Shown in pieces: positions 36,601 to 44,945 of a stretch of 49,208 nt of DNA. A model generated the notes under the pieces. It ran no database searches. It saw nothing but the letters and a program-made list of their open reading frames with translations, and had not been told where the DNA came from. The stretch is from IMG/VR virus record IMGVR_UViG_3300036861_000482, positions 1-49,208 of that record. The stretch is one strand, 5' to 3'. Both the position numbers and the translations under genes were made by a program. Every line of letters starts with the position of its first letter. Position 1 is the stretch's first letter. Origin of the DNA: a virus.

Positions 36601-38700
36601 CTATTCCCGTTCGGTGAACTCGGGGTCCGACTCCACCTCGACTACCGACACGTCCGACTGCGACGCCGGGTCGAACTGTTTCGTGTAGCTGCCGGCCGGG
36701 GCCACGTACTGCGACCCCGACCCGCCGGTGTCCGTCCACCGCAACGTCGCACCACCCTCGGCGGGGGTGGTCACGGTGGTGGACATCAGGCCCAGCCGGG
36801 TCGGGTCGACCTCTGCGGCGGCGGCGTCCCCGAGCAGCTGCTGGGTGCTGGTCTTCCCGATCGCGACCTCGAGGTAGACGGCGTGCATCCACATGTCGGG
36901 AGTGGCGTCGGGAGAGAACCCGGCGCGCACCGCCGCAGCGGCCAATTCAGCCAGCGTCCACCCGTTGATGGACGGCCACATGGCGCAGCACCACCGCGGA
37001 ACCGTGGCCGAGATCGCCGTCGGCGAACCGGGCGTTACCTGCGACACCGACGCCAGCGCCGTCTCCGTCGTCCCGTCCCAGCCTCGGAGGGCGAAATCAC
37101 CCGCACCGGACCCCGTCCCCGACCCCAGAGCTGCCAGCATCCGCACCCCGGCGATGTACTCCGTCGAACCGAGCGTGGGGTCGGCCATCGGAAATTCCAT
37201 GTAGTCCGACGCCGCCGCAGCGGTCTGGGTCACCCCGTCCGCGCTCGCTGAGATCGTCGGCGGTACCTCGTCCACCGCGTTGCGGGCGTTGACCGCGTTC
37301 CACGCCGCCAATGTGCCGTTCGCGGTGAACACCGAGAAGTTGGTGGTGGTGCCGGACACCGACGGGGTGCCAACCGGGTCCACGGTCAGCAGCCGCACCT
37401 CGTGCGGGCCGAGCGGGTACGCCACGTAGTAGGTGGACATGACCAGGTCGTCGTAATCGGCGGTCATCGTCTGCGCGGCGTTGCCGCCGAGCAGCAGCGT
37501 CGCCTGAAGCGTGCTCGCCGTCTGACCGGCCAGGTCCGCCGCCGTCTGATCGGTGTACGTGTCCGGGCCGGTCTCGATGCGCCATTCGGCGTGCCACGTC
37601 GATGTGATGGTCTTGACCCGCAGGTCGATCCACACCCACGTGTTCAGCGCGGTCGTCCCGGACTGCCACGACACCGTGCCGGTGGTGCCGCACCGCACCC
37701 CGAACTTCGTCGCCGACGAGTCGTACAACAGCTGCGCGGTAGCGGCGAGGCCGTTGCTGTTCATGTCGGCCACCACCACCGTGCCGGTCGCCGACACCAC
37801 CCGCACGTTGAACCCCACCGCAGAGTAGGACGACGAGATGCTGCCGCACCGCACGTACGCCGCCGCACCCGACTGCACGATCCGCAGCCCGTAGCTGCTG
37901 TTCCGCGCCGACCCGGCCTGGATCAGGTAGTTGGTGCCGAACGTGCCCGACGGCGCCCCCGTCAGCGGGGAACTGGTCATGTTGGTGATACCGCTGTGCG
38001 AGTTGATCCCGCCGTGCGTACCCCAATCGAACCCGAGTAGATGCGCGAGCGGCGCCACGATCGGGGAGTCCGCCGCCCGCAGCACCACCATCGCGGCGTC
38101 CGCGGAGAGACCGCTACCGGACGTGGTCAGCGTCGCCGTCGACTGGAACGTACGGGTCGTAGAGTTCTCGAACAGCCGGGCCACTCCCAGCGTTCCCGTA
38201 CTGGCGGAGTTGACGTCGGCGACCTCTTCGAACCCGTTGGTGTAGCCCGACCACGAACAGCCGGTGAGATTCACCCCGAACACGGCGAACGCGACCGTCG
38301 ACAGCCCCGCGTTCAGCGCGGTGGTGCCCGTGGAAGCGGTCCCACCGTTGCCGAGGGCACCCGACGTGGCGCCCGCCGTCGCATCCACCGGCAGTACATC
38401 GACGTTCGATAGCTCCGTGACGTACCACGCGGTGGCCACCGAGCCGACCGTCGTGAACGTCCACGACGTCTCACCGGCCGCCAGGTCAGACTTGTAGAAC
38501 ACCTGCGTGATGACGTTCTGCGCCTTCGCCAGCAGCACACCGGCCGGTGGCGTCACCTGGCCGCTGAGGGTGTAGATGGCGATGACCAGCGTGTTCCCGG
38601 CCGTGGTGCTGTCTCCGCCGACCAGGCTCACCACATGCGAGGTGCCGGTAACCGTGGTCCCGGAGTTCTCGTGGATGACGTTGTCGACGGACAGCGACAC
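36601..38700 (-). CDS. Large virion surface protein
   Basis: 699 residues from the GTG at 38698-38700. The N-terminal ~200 residues are the shared beta domain (GGDSTTAGNTLVIAIYTLSG...). Residues about 230-440 look like a concanavalin A/laminin-type lectin domain (IDLRVKTITSTWHAEWRIET). The C-terminal third is a further beta region with WRAENSM-like surfaces. The GTG has a strong SD (GAAGGAG, 5 bases); the ATG at 38718 has none and abuts a hairpin. It may bind polysaccharide; this is inferred. Confidence 0.65.
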   Translation of the reverse strand: MSLSVDNVIHENSGTTVTGTSHVVSLVGGDSTTAGNTLVIAIYTLSGQVTPPAGVLLAKAQNVITQVFYKSDLAAGETSWTFTTVGSVATAWYVTELSNVDVLPVDATAGATSGALGNGGTASTGTTALNAGLSTVAFAVFGVNLTGCSWSGYTNGFEEVADVNSASTGTLGVARLFENSTTRTFQSTATLTTSGSGLSADAAMVVLRAADSPIVAPLAHLLGFDWGTHGGINSHSGITNMTSSPLTGAPSGTFGTNYLIQAGSARNSSYGLRIVQSGAAAYVRCGSISSSYSAVGFNVRVVSATGTVVVADMNSNGLAATAQLLYDSSATKFGVRCGTTGTVSWQSGTTALNTWVWIDLRVKTITSTWHAEWRIETGPDTYTDQTAADLAGQTASTLQATLLLGGNAAQTMTADYDDLVMSTYYVAYPLGPHEVRLLTVDPVGTPSVSGTTTNFSVFTANGTLAAWNAVNARNAVDEVPPTISASADGVTQTAAAASDYMEFPMADPTLGSTEYIAGVRMLAALGSGTGSGAGDFALRGWDGTTETALASVSQVTPGSPTAISATVPRWCCAMWPSINGWTLAELAAAAVRAGFSPDATPDMWMHAVYLEVAIGKTSTQQLLGDAAAAEVDPTRLGLMSTTVTTPAEGGATLRWTDTGGSGSQYVAPAGSYTKQFDPASQSDVSVVEVESDPEFTERE

Positions 38701-38720
38701 CGGCTCTCCTTCGGACATGC

Positions 38721-38753
38721 GCAAGCCCCAACCTGGCGGGGGCCGGGGCTTGC
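38721..38753 (-). terminator. Hairpin upstream of the 36601 gene
   Basis: GCAAGCCCC (38721-38729) pairs with GGGGCTTGC (38745-38753) around a 15-nt loop in the gap after the head-tail adaptor gene. It has no T-tract on the minus strand. It may attenuate transcription from head to surface genes. Confidence 0.6.
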
Positions 38754-38797
38754 TGCTGGACGGGACTTACTGCTGCGCGGTGCCGGTGTGCGCCTGA

Positions 38798-39334
38798 TCA
38801 GCCAATGAGAACGCCGCGGTAGCCGGCGGCAAGGTCGGCGGCGGACTTCGTGAGCTGCAGCCCGCCACCCGTCGTGGCGTAACGGATCGCATAATCGTCG
38901 ATGGACTCGCTGATGACGGCGCCGACCGGGATGTCGTACGCCTGCGCCGCCGTCTCCAGCACTGCACCCTTCACGTCATCCGGGACGGTGGTGTAGCCGT
39001 ACGTCAGATCCACGTCGACCTGATCCGGCAGGTAGGACCACGAGGCGCCGAACCCGGTCACCCGGTATAGCGCGTTCAGGCGCAGCGTCCACCCGGTGAT
39101 GACCACACCGTTGAGCCGGACCTGCGAGACCGCGGTGACCGGCCTGTAGGGCAGCTCCAGGCAGGTGTACGGGCCGCCGCGTGTCGAGTAGGTGACGGTG
39201 GTGGCGGACCACGCCGTGTCGGCCTCGTGCGCGAACCGGGCCGACGCGATCGTCAGGACCAGCGTGGCGCTGGACGTGTCAAGATCCTTCTGCAGGAAGG
39301 AGGCCAACTCTGAGGCTGTTGCGTACAGCGGCAT
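38798..39334 (-). CDS. Head-tail adaptor (gp6-like connector)
   Basis: 178 residues: YATASELASFLQKDLDTSSA, a TYSTRGGPYTCLELPYRPVT beta segment, VSQVRLNGVVITGW, and helical VKGAVLETAAQAYD. This is the pattern of head-tail connector proteins of the HK97 gp6 type that bind the portal. It lies downstream of capsid genes, as expected. The ATG at 39332-39334 has GGAGG nearby. Confidence 0.75.
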   Translation of the reverse strand: MPLYATASELASFLQKDLDTSSATLVLTIASARFAHEADTAWSATTVTYSTRGGPYTCLELPYRPVTAVSQVRLNGVVITGWTLRLNALYRVTGFGASWSYLPDQVDVDLTYGYTTVPDDVKGAVLETAAQAYDIPVGAVISESIDDYAIRYATTGGGLQLTKSAADLAAGYRGVLIG

Positions 39335-39364
39335 CGCTGGCCTCCTCCCTGTTCAGTTGACGGG

Positions 39365-39730
39365 TCAGCGGGAGATGGCGTTGCCGCCGACGTCCTCCGG
39401 CTTCACCCCGGGCGGGGTCTGCTGCCAGCCGCCCGGCGTCAGATACAGGTCGGCGGTGTGCAGCGGCCCGATCGCGGGCGGCGGCGAGACCTCACCCCGC
39501 GCAATCTTCCGGAGATCCTCGTCGTCCAGCTTGAACGCGGTGACGAACTCCTTCGTCAACGATGGGGCCTTCGCCTGCGCGGCGGCGAACAGCTCATCGC
39601 CCTTCAGCTCGTCGATCCCCGCAGCGGCGGGCTCATACCGGCCCATCAGGCCGGCCGTGCTCACCTTGACGTCGGCGTCAGGCTTGTCGGCGACCGGCTT
39701 GTCGGGTTCCTGCTTCTGGATTGGAGGCAT
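39365..39730 (-). CDS. Small head-module protein
   Basis: 121 residues: a Pro/Asp-rich N-terminus, helical LKGDELFAAAQAKAPSLTKE and FKLDDEDLRKIARGEV, and a Pro-rich end. Proteins of this type lie between capsid and connector genes and may be head fibre or scaffold-related. The function is unknown. Confidence 0.6.
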   Translation of the reverse strand: MPPIQKQEPDKPVADKPDADVKVSTAGLMGRYEPAAAGIDELKGDELFAAAQAKAPSLTKEFVTAFKLDDEDLRKIARGEVSPPPAIGPLHTADLYLTPGGWQQTPPGVKPEDVGGNAISR

Positions 39731-39742
39731 CTCGGTTTCCTT

Positions 39743-40003
39743 TCAGACGGTCGCGGTGACCAGGTAGAGGTCGACGGTGTGATCGAAGGACGCGCCGATG
39801 ATCTCGAACTTCCAGTCCTGACCAGTCGGATAGCTACCGACTACCCGCACATCGCCCTGACCTTGAGAAATATGATCATGATGGCCGCCGCTAAGTGGCT
39901 TCTTCCCGGTCGGCGCCGTCAGTGTGTAAGTGTTCGGCAGGCCACTGGAGTCGGCCGGGACCGTGACGGACTGCGTGACGACCTGATACGTGCTGGTGGG
40001 CAC
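39743..40003 (-). CDS. Small putative head decoration protein
   Basis: 86 residues starting VPTSTYQVVTQSVTVPADSS. It is predicted as a compact beta protein with a conspicuous GGHHDHISQGQG segment encoded by AT-rich codons. GTG start at 40001-40003 with SD GGAGG; its first base is shared with the stop of the HNH gene. It lies directly after the capsid region. Confidence 0.6.
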   Translation of the reverse strand: MPTSTYQVVTQSVTVPADSSGLPNTYTLTAPTGKKPLSGGHHDHISQGQGDVRVVGSYPTGQDWKFEIIGASFDHTVDLYLVTATV

Positions 40004-40680
40004 TAGCCCGCCTCCTTCGAGAGCGCGGCGAGCACGTCGTCGCGGTAATGCTGAACGATGAATTCGACGAGATCCGATACTCGCTGCCCGCACGGTTGGG
40101 TCTTCACCCAGAGCTCGAGATTCTCCAGCCGGTTGTCGGCCGTTAGGCCGTTCTTGTGGTGCACGTTCTCCAGCGGGAACAGTCGGCGGTCGAGGTGCTC
40201 CTCCATGACCAGCACGTGCTCCATGACGCGGCGACCGTCGGCCGTCCACACGCGGCGATAGCCGCCCATGTGCGTGGTGCCTGAGCCTTTGACCCGCGTC
40301 GGCTCCACCGGCCCGACGTCGCCGTAACGGCGTAGCCGCTCCTCATGGAGATGGCAATAGTGCCGACCTCGACGCAGTCGGTCGCAGCCGTCCACGTCGC
40401 AGGGCTGCTTGGGCTTGCGCGGCCGGTTTTTGATGGGCGCGGCCGGGCCGGGATCGCCCTTGCCCCGGACGCGGCGGCTGTGCATTTCGCAGTAGCCGCG
40501 GCTCCAATGAGGGCGTTCGCAGCCGTCGACGGTGCAGACGGTGAAGGCCCCGGTCGGAAGTTTCTTGCGTGCGACAAGAGGATCGCCCGAGCGCTTCCAG
40601 CGCCAGTAGTGCTTGGAGCACCACGCTCGGGCGAGCACCTCTTTGTCGCATCCGTCGATCGCGCAGAAGGAGGGTTCCAT
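40003..40680 (-). CDS. HNH endonuclease with three tandem zinc modules
   Basis: 225 residues. Three N-terminal modules of type C-x4-C-x(8-9)-C-x2-H end in R...GDP (FCAIDGCDKEVLARAWCSKH; CTVDGCERPHWSRGYCEMHS; CDVDGCDRLRRGRHYCHLHE). The C-terminal HNH part is MEHVLVMEEHLDRRLFPLEN, VHHKNGLTADNRLENLELW. The modules resemble the one in the 17498 HNH protein. It sits between the capsid gene and the decoration-like gene, a typical homing endonuclease position. Confidence 0.88.
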   Translation of the reverse strand: MEPSFCAIDGCDKEVLARAWCSKHYWRWKRSGDPLVARKKLPTGAFTVCTVDGCERPHWSRGYCEMHSRRVRGKGDPGPAAPIKNRPRKPKQPCDVDGCDRLRRGRHYCHLHEERLRRYGDVGPVEPTRVKGSGTTHMGGYRRVWTADGRRVMEHVLVMEEHLDRRLFPLENVHHKNGLTADNRLENLELWVKTQPCGQRVSDLVEFIVQHYRDDVLAALSKEAG

Positions 40681-40703
40681 CCCCCCAGTTTAGCGAATTG
40701 GTA

Positions 40704-42101
40704 CTACGTCAGCGTCGCGAAGACACGGACGGCGGTGGCGGTGGACACGTCGGCACCTACGCGCCAGAAAGCGTACCAAGCACCTTGCCCGGTCGGTCTG
40801 CGGGTGGCGCCCAGCACGATCGGGTCGTAGACCACGCTCATGCCGACGCGGTCGACGATGTAGTACTGCCGGGCGTCCAGGTAGGCCATCACCTTCGAGC
40901 CGGTGGTGAACACGCCGACCACCGACGTCGACTCGTAGATCGGCTTGCCGAGCATCCTCGGGATCGCGCCGGAGTCGTCCACGATGCTCGTGGTGGCGCC
41001 GGTGAACGCGGGCGTGTTCCTGAAGACGTTGATCGTCGCCAGGTTCATGACCCACGCGTTGTTCGCGCGTGGTCCGCGCCACCGAGCCGGGAGCGCGGCC
41101 TGCAGGGCGTAGGCGTCCTGCGCGGCCGGGCCCGCGGTGGTGCCGGCCCGGTTCTGCGACGTGCCGGCCGGGATGATGCCCTTGGGCTGGCCCGAACCGG
41201 TGCCGACCGCGAACGCGGTCTCCTCGATGCGGTCCTTCGCGTCAGCGAGCAGTTCGGGGAGTTGCTGCGCGAAGTCGGAGTCGGAGAGCACCTCGAACGA
41301 GCCGAACAGGTACGCGTCGGCCTTCTGTGGGGTGATCTTCAGCTGTCCGACGGTCGGGGTCGCGTCCGCGGCCTCGATACCTTCCGCCGTCCACTCCGCC
41401 GAGACACCCGCCGAGGTGACGCCGTTCCAGTCGTTCGTCGTGGTCGTCTTGACCGTGGCGATCTGCCGGTACGGGTTCGCGGATCCGGCATTCGTGAGTA
41501 TAATGGTCGGATCTAGGGTAAATGGGACAAGATACCCGCCGTTCGCCGGGGTCAGCGACAGCGCGGCACGAGTCGAGAAGCCACCCGGGTCGGACAGATA
41601 CTGCTCGAACGCGGCCAGGTACTCCGGCGCGCCGGTCACCAGGATCTGCTCGGCGATCGCCTTGCCGAAGTTCTTGCCGCGCTTGTAGATCAGATCGGTG
41701 ACGTTCTCCGCGGCGTCGTGGCTGAGCGCCCAGTGGTCGTCCCGCTTGGCGTAATGCTCAACGGCGTCGGCCGCACGGGTACGGACCTCGCTGAGCGGCA
41801 GCATGTGGGTGCGGACCGCGTCGAGGTCGCCGAACGGGTCACGCCTGGTGCGCACCACCAGATCCGGGCCCGAGTTGGTCTGCTCCACGTTGGCTTCCTG
41901 CTGCGCCCGAGTCCGAACTTCGGCGACCCGCCGCTCCCGCTCCTCGAGCGGCTCCAACTCGGTCTTCAGGTCGTCCCACTCGCCGAGCAGTCCGTCCAGG
42001 CGGATGTGGTCTTCCTCGGTGGCGTCCTCGATCTGCTCGAGGGTGTCGATGTCGGATCGGACTGCGGTCATCCGCGTCCGGATTTCGTCGGCACGCTTCA
42101 C
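40704..42101 (-). CDS. Major capsid protein (HK97 fold) with N-terminal scaffold domain
   Basis: 465 residues from the GTG at 42099-42101. The N-terminal ~110 residues are a charged coiled-coil scaffold (RADEIRTRMTAVRSDIDTLE) that the protease would remove. The rest is an HK97-type shell: GGYLVPFTLDPTIILTNAGS, WTAEGIEAADATPTVGQLKI, FGSFEVLSDSDFAQQLPELL and GTGSGQPKGI. The GTG has the SD GGGAG; the ATG at 42119 has none. A patch of rare codons lies at 41489-41536. Confidence 0.93.
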   Translation of the reverse strand: MKRADEIRTRMTAVRSDIDTLEQIEDATEEDHIRLDGLLGEWDDLKTELEPLEERERRVAEVRTRAQQEANVEQTNSGPDLVVRTRRDPFGDLDAVRTHMLPLSEVRTRAADAVEHYAKRDDHWALSHDAAENVTDLIYKRGKNFGKAIAEQILVTGAPEYLAAFEQYLSDPGGFSTRAALSLTPANGGYLVPFTLDPTIILTNAGSANPYRQIATVKTTTTNDWNGVTSAGVSAEWTAEGIEAADATPTVGQLKITPQKADAYLFGSFEVLSDSDFAQQLPELLADAKDRIEETAFAVGTGSGQPKGIIPAGTSQNRAGTTAGPAAQDAYALQAALPARWRGPRANNAWVMNLATINVFRNTPAFTGATTSIVDDSGAIPRMLGKPIYESTSVVGVFTTGSKVMAYLDARQYYIVDRVGMSVVYDPIVLGATRRPTGQGAWYAFWRVGADVSTATAVRVFATLT

Positions 42102-42105
42102 GTGC

Positions 42106-43356
42106 TCACTCCCATCCACGGGCGATTCGAGCCGCGCGGATGCGCGTGCTCAGGGGGATCGACCGGGAGTGGCTGGGAGCCGGGTCTTCGGTCACGGGTT
42201 CGGCGAGGTCCGGGTCTGCAGCGTCCGGAGTGCCGGGGTCCGCCTCGGCCGGGTCCGCCTCGTCGAGGGGAGTGGCCAGGTGGTCGAGCTGGTCGAGCAG
42301 AGCCGCCCGGCGGGCAGCGGGGGCGGTGAGGAGTGCGCCGAGCACCTGCTGGGCGCGGATGCCGGTGATGGCCGCGCCCGCGAACGCGGGGAACGGCGTC
42401 GGCCCGAACTCGCGCATGGCGATCTCGAGCCGGGTGACGGTACGCAGCCTGCCGTCGGGGCCCTTGCGGAAACCACCGGCGGGACGGCGTGGGTCCGAGC
42501 GGACGAACCGGCCGCCGTACGACTGCGCCTTGACCGAGCCGAGGCGGATCTGCTCGAGCACCTCGTCGGCCAGTGGGGTGTTGCCGTACTCGCTGATCGT
42601 CAGGACGCCGCGCTTGTCGACGCGGACCTCGGTCGAGACGCCGATCGGCACCGATCCGCGCTCCGACGGGGTGCCGGCGAGGGTCATCCCGTGGTGGTAG
42701 ACCACCGGGAAGCGGCTCTGGTGGTGCTGGATCGAACGGTTGAAGGCCGCCCGGTCGTTCTGCTCGTAGTAATGGCCGTCCTGGTCGACGATCTCGGCCG
42801 GCTCGTCGAAGATCGCCGCGTACGCCTCGACGGTGCGGCCGGTGCCGCCGGACCGGATCCGGATGTCGTCGAGCGCGACCGCGCGGATGAACTCACCGCT
42901 GCGGTGAAAATCGGCGGTATTGGCGTACAGGGTGTCCGCCGGCGCCGTCTCCGTCCGGCTGGCGGACGAGTCATCGGCGAACTCGATGCCGTACTTCTTG
43001 CCGGCCGCCCTGATCCGGCCCTCGATGGCCTTCAGCTGCTCAGCCGTGTAGAGCTTGCGGTTCTGGGCCTGGTGGATGTACGACCAGGCGGCCCGGCAGT
43101 GCGCCTCCGAGTCAAGCGGATAGCGCTTCTTCTTGTCGGCCTGGTAGCCCGGGTCCGCGTACTGCACGTCACCGTAAGGCTTCTTGGCATCGTCGGCCCG
43201 GCGGGTGTCGCCGGTGTTGGCGTACAGGGCGGCCATGTGCTTGTTCGCCTCCTCGCGGGTGGCGTGGCACGCCACAACTGTCCCGTCTGCGTCCTTGACC
43301 ACGGCGAACTTGCCCTTGCCGCATCCGGAGTGGCCGGCCACCACGTGCCATGGCAT
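42106..43356 (-). CDS. HK97-type prohead protease with N-terminal extension
   Basis: 416 residues. The N-terminal ~130 residues have CGKGKFAVVKDADGTVVACH and a DUF6582-like region. The protease domain carries FPVVYHHGMTLAG (H221/H222) and a catalytic-type Ser in GSVKAQSYGG, with the typical TVEAYAAIFDEPAEIVDQDG start. This is the S78 prohead protease that matures the capsid by removing the scaffold. The C-terminus is acidic and Pro-rich. It lies between portal and capsid, the usual order. Confidence 0.9.
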   Translation of the reverse strand: MPWHVVAGHSGCGKGKFAVVKDADGTVVACHATREEANKHMAALYANTGDTRRADDAKKPYGDVQYADPGYQADKKKRYPLDSEAHCRAAWSYIHQAQNRKLYTAEQLKAIEGRIRAAGKKYGIEFADDSSASRTETAPADTLYANTADFHRSGEFIRAVALDDIRIRSGGTGRTVEAYAAIFDEPAEIVDQDGHYYEQNDRAAFNRSIQHHQSRFPVVYHHGMTLAGTPSERGSVPIGVSTEVRVDKRGVLTISEYGNTPLADEVLEQIRLGSVKAQSYGGRFVRSDPRRPAGGFRKGPDGRLRTVTRLEIAMREFGPTPFPAFAGAAITGIRAQQVLGALLTAPAARRAALLDQLDHLATPLDEADPAEADPGTPDAADPDLAEPVTEDPAPSHSRSIPLSTRIRAARIARGWE

Positions 43357-43362
43357 GGGCCA

Positions 43363-44736
43363 TCACCCCTGACCTGTCGTGAGTGCCGCCAGCGCGCCGT
43401 TCTTGGAGCCGTTCACCGCGGGCGGGGGTGCGTTGTTGGATTGCTGCAGCTGCACCGACACCCAGTTGGGGTCCTCTTCGAGCAGGGTGTTGTCTTCCGC
43501 CTCGACCGCCAGCACCGCCGAGCGGCGGGTGAACCCGGTGGAGACCAGCGACACGATCGTCGACGCCTTCGCCTGCTCGATCTCGGCGGCGTCCTTGCGG
43601 TCCTCCTGCAGAAAGCTGATCTCTTTCTCGGAGTACCACAGGTCGGCGTCGCTCGGCCGCTCCCACATGATCGTCTCGAGGGACGCGAACAGCCCGCCCC
43701 ACAACGGCCGCAGCGTCCGGTCGGCGACCAGCCGGCACGCGGCGCGGAAGTTACCGGCGTTCAGCGACGACCCGGCCATACCCTCGGACAGCGCCGCGAC
43801 CACCGGGTGGACACCGGACGCCGCGGCCACCCGGGTCTCTCCCGCGCCCTGCGTCGCCTTGAAGTCCAGCTGTTCCAGATCCTTGCCGACGACGTGCGGG
43901 GTCGCGCCCTGCAGGGCGAGGGTGCGGTAGGCGTTCATCACGCCGACGTTCTTCTCGTTGATCGTCTGCATCATCGACATGAGCGCTTCCCGCTTCACCG
44001 ACGGGTCGAGCGAGAGGATCAGTTGCGGGGTCGCGCCGTTCTGGAAGAACATCAACTTGTGCGTGGTCGCCGCAGCGTCGGCGTCGACCTCCCGCAGCAC
44101 CGACGACAGCCACGGCACACCCCGGTACGCGGCCACCGGGTCCGGATTCGGCGCCCACACGGCGACCTCATCGGCCAGCAGCGGGACCGGCGTGCGGCCC
44201 GACCCGTGACCGCCCGGGTAGTACAGGACGCCGAGCAGGTCGGCGTCCATCGCGTAGTTGGCTTCGTCGGGGTCGTCCTGCGAGCCGAGAACCATCACCA
44301 CCCAGTCCGGGCGCATCACCATCAGCCGGTCCGGTCGCTCCTTGCGCCGGCCGACGAACGCCGTGCCTCCCATGTCGGCGTTCAGCACCATCCGCGCGGC
44401 CAGTTGCCGGAACGTGCCGCCCGGCCAAGGCCGCTCGAGCACCGCAAGGTCTGCGTTGCCGAACAGGTCACCCCGGCGGCCGTTGCGGATCCGCCGCCAC
44501 TGCGGGCGGGCCTCCGACACCAGGCCCATCCGGGTGAACTCGCAGGCGGCGACGACGGCGTTGGCCTTGTATGCCTGGCCGACCAGGTTGACGAAGTCGG
44601 AGCCGATGCCCTCCTGGTTGGGCTCCCATGACGTGAGAACGTTGTTCCAGTACTGGTTGCCCTGGAACGAGTGCAGCTCGTCGTACTGCCCGGGGATCGC
44701 CAGCGTGCGCGCCGCGGCGCGGAACAGGTTCGTCAC
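43363..44736 (-). CDS. Portal protein
   Basis: 457 residues, HK97-type: YWNNVLTSWEPNQEGIGSDF, TPQLILSLDPSVKREALMSM, an ASGVHPVVAALSEGMAGSSL region and a helical C-terminus. It forms the dodecameric DNA entry ring at the capsid vertex and binds the terminase. GTG start at 44734-44736 overlapping the upstream stop. Its place between the terminase and the protease is standard. Confidence 0.92.
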   Translation of the reverse strand: MTNLFRAAARTLAIPGQYDELHSFQGNQYWNNVLTSWEPNQEGIGSDFVNLVGQAYKANAVVAACEFTRMGLVSEARPQWRRIRNGRRGDLFGNADLAVLERPWPGGTFRQLAARMVLNADMGGTAFVGRRKERPDRLMVMRPDWVVMVLGSQDDPDEANYAMDADLLGVLYYPGGHGSGRTPVPLLADEVAVWAPNPDPVAAYRGVPWLSSVLREVDADAAATTHKLMFFQNGATPQLILSLDPSVKREALMSMMQTINEKNVGVMNAYRTLALQGATPHVVGKDLEQLDFKATQGAGETRVAAASGVHPVVAALSEGMAGSSLNAGNFRAACRLVADRTLRPLWGGLFASLETIMWERPSDADLWYSEKEISFLQEDRKDAAEIEQAKASTIVSLVSTGFTRRSAVLAVEAEDNTLLEEDPNWVSVQLQQSNNAPPPAVNGSKNGALAALTTGQG

Positions 44737-44945
44737 CGGAACCGCACCCCCTCCGGCTCGACCTGCTCGGGTTCGTCGACGTCGTAGAGCAGCACCGTGT
44801 ACGCGACCAGGCCGACACCGGCGGCGAGCAGCCCCCAGCCGAGGCCGAGCGCGAGACCGATGCCGACGGCGATGAGCAGCACGCCGGCGAAGTAGCCAAG
44901 CCGGGCCCGCATCGCGCGCGACATCCGGCGCCGGGGCTTACGCAT
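44733..44945 (-). CDS. Small basic membrane protein between terminase and portal
   Basis: 70 residues: a basic N-terminus (MRKPRRRMSRAMRARL) and a hydrophobic middle (LGYFAGVLLIAVGIGLALGL; GWGLLAAGVGLVAYTVLLYD) giving one or two TM helices. It lies between terminase and portal and is translationally coupled. The function is unknown. Confidence 0.65.
   Translation of the reverse strand: MRKPRRRMSRAMRARLGYFAGVLLIAVGIGLALGLGWGLLAAGVGLVAYTVLLYDVDEPEQVEPEGVRFR

Noticed and set aside
41490-41510. Plus-strand promoter with TATAAT in the capsid gene
   Set aside because: There is no suitable -35 at 16-18 nt and no plus-strand gene downstream; treated as part of a rare-codon patch.
41803-44631. Very long plus-strand open frame opposite portal and protease
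   Set aside because: The opposite strand has clear portal and protease domains; the frame is a codon-usage artefact.
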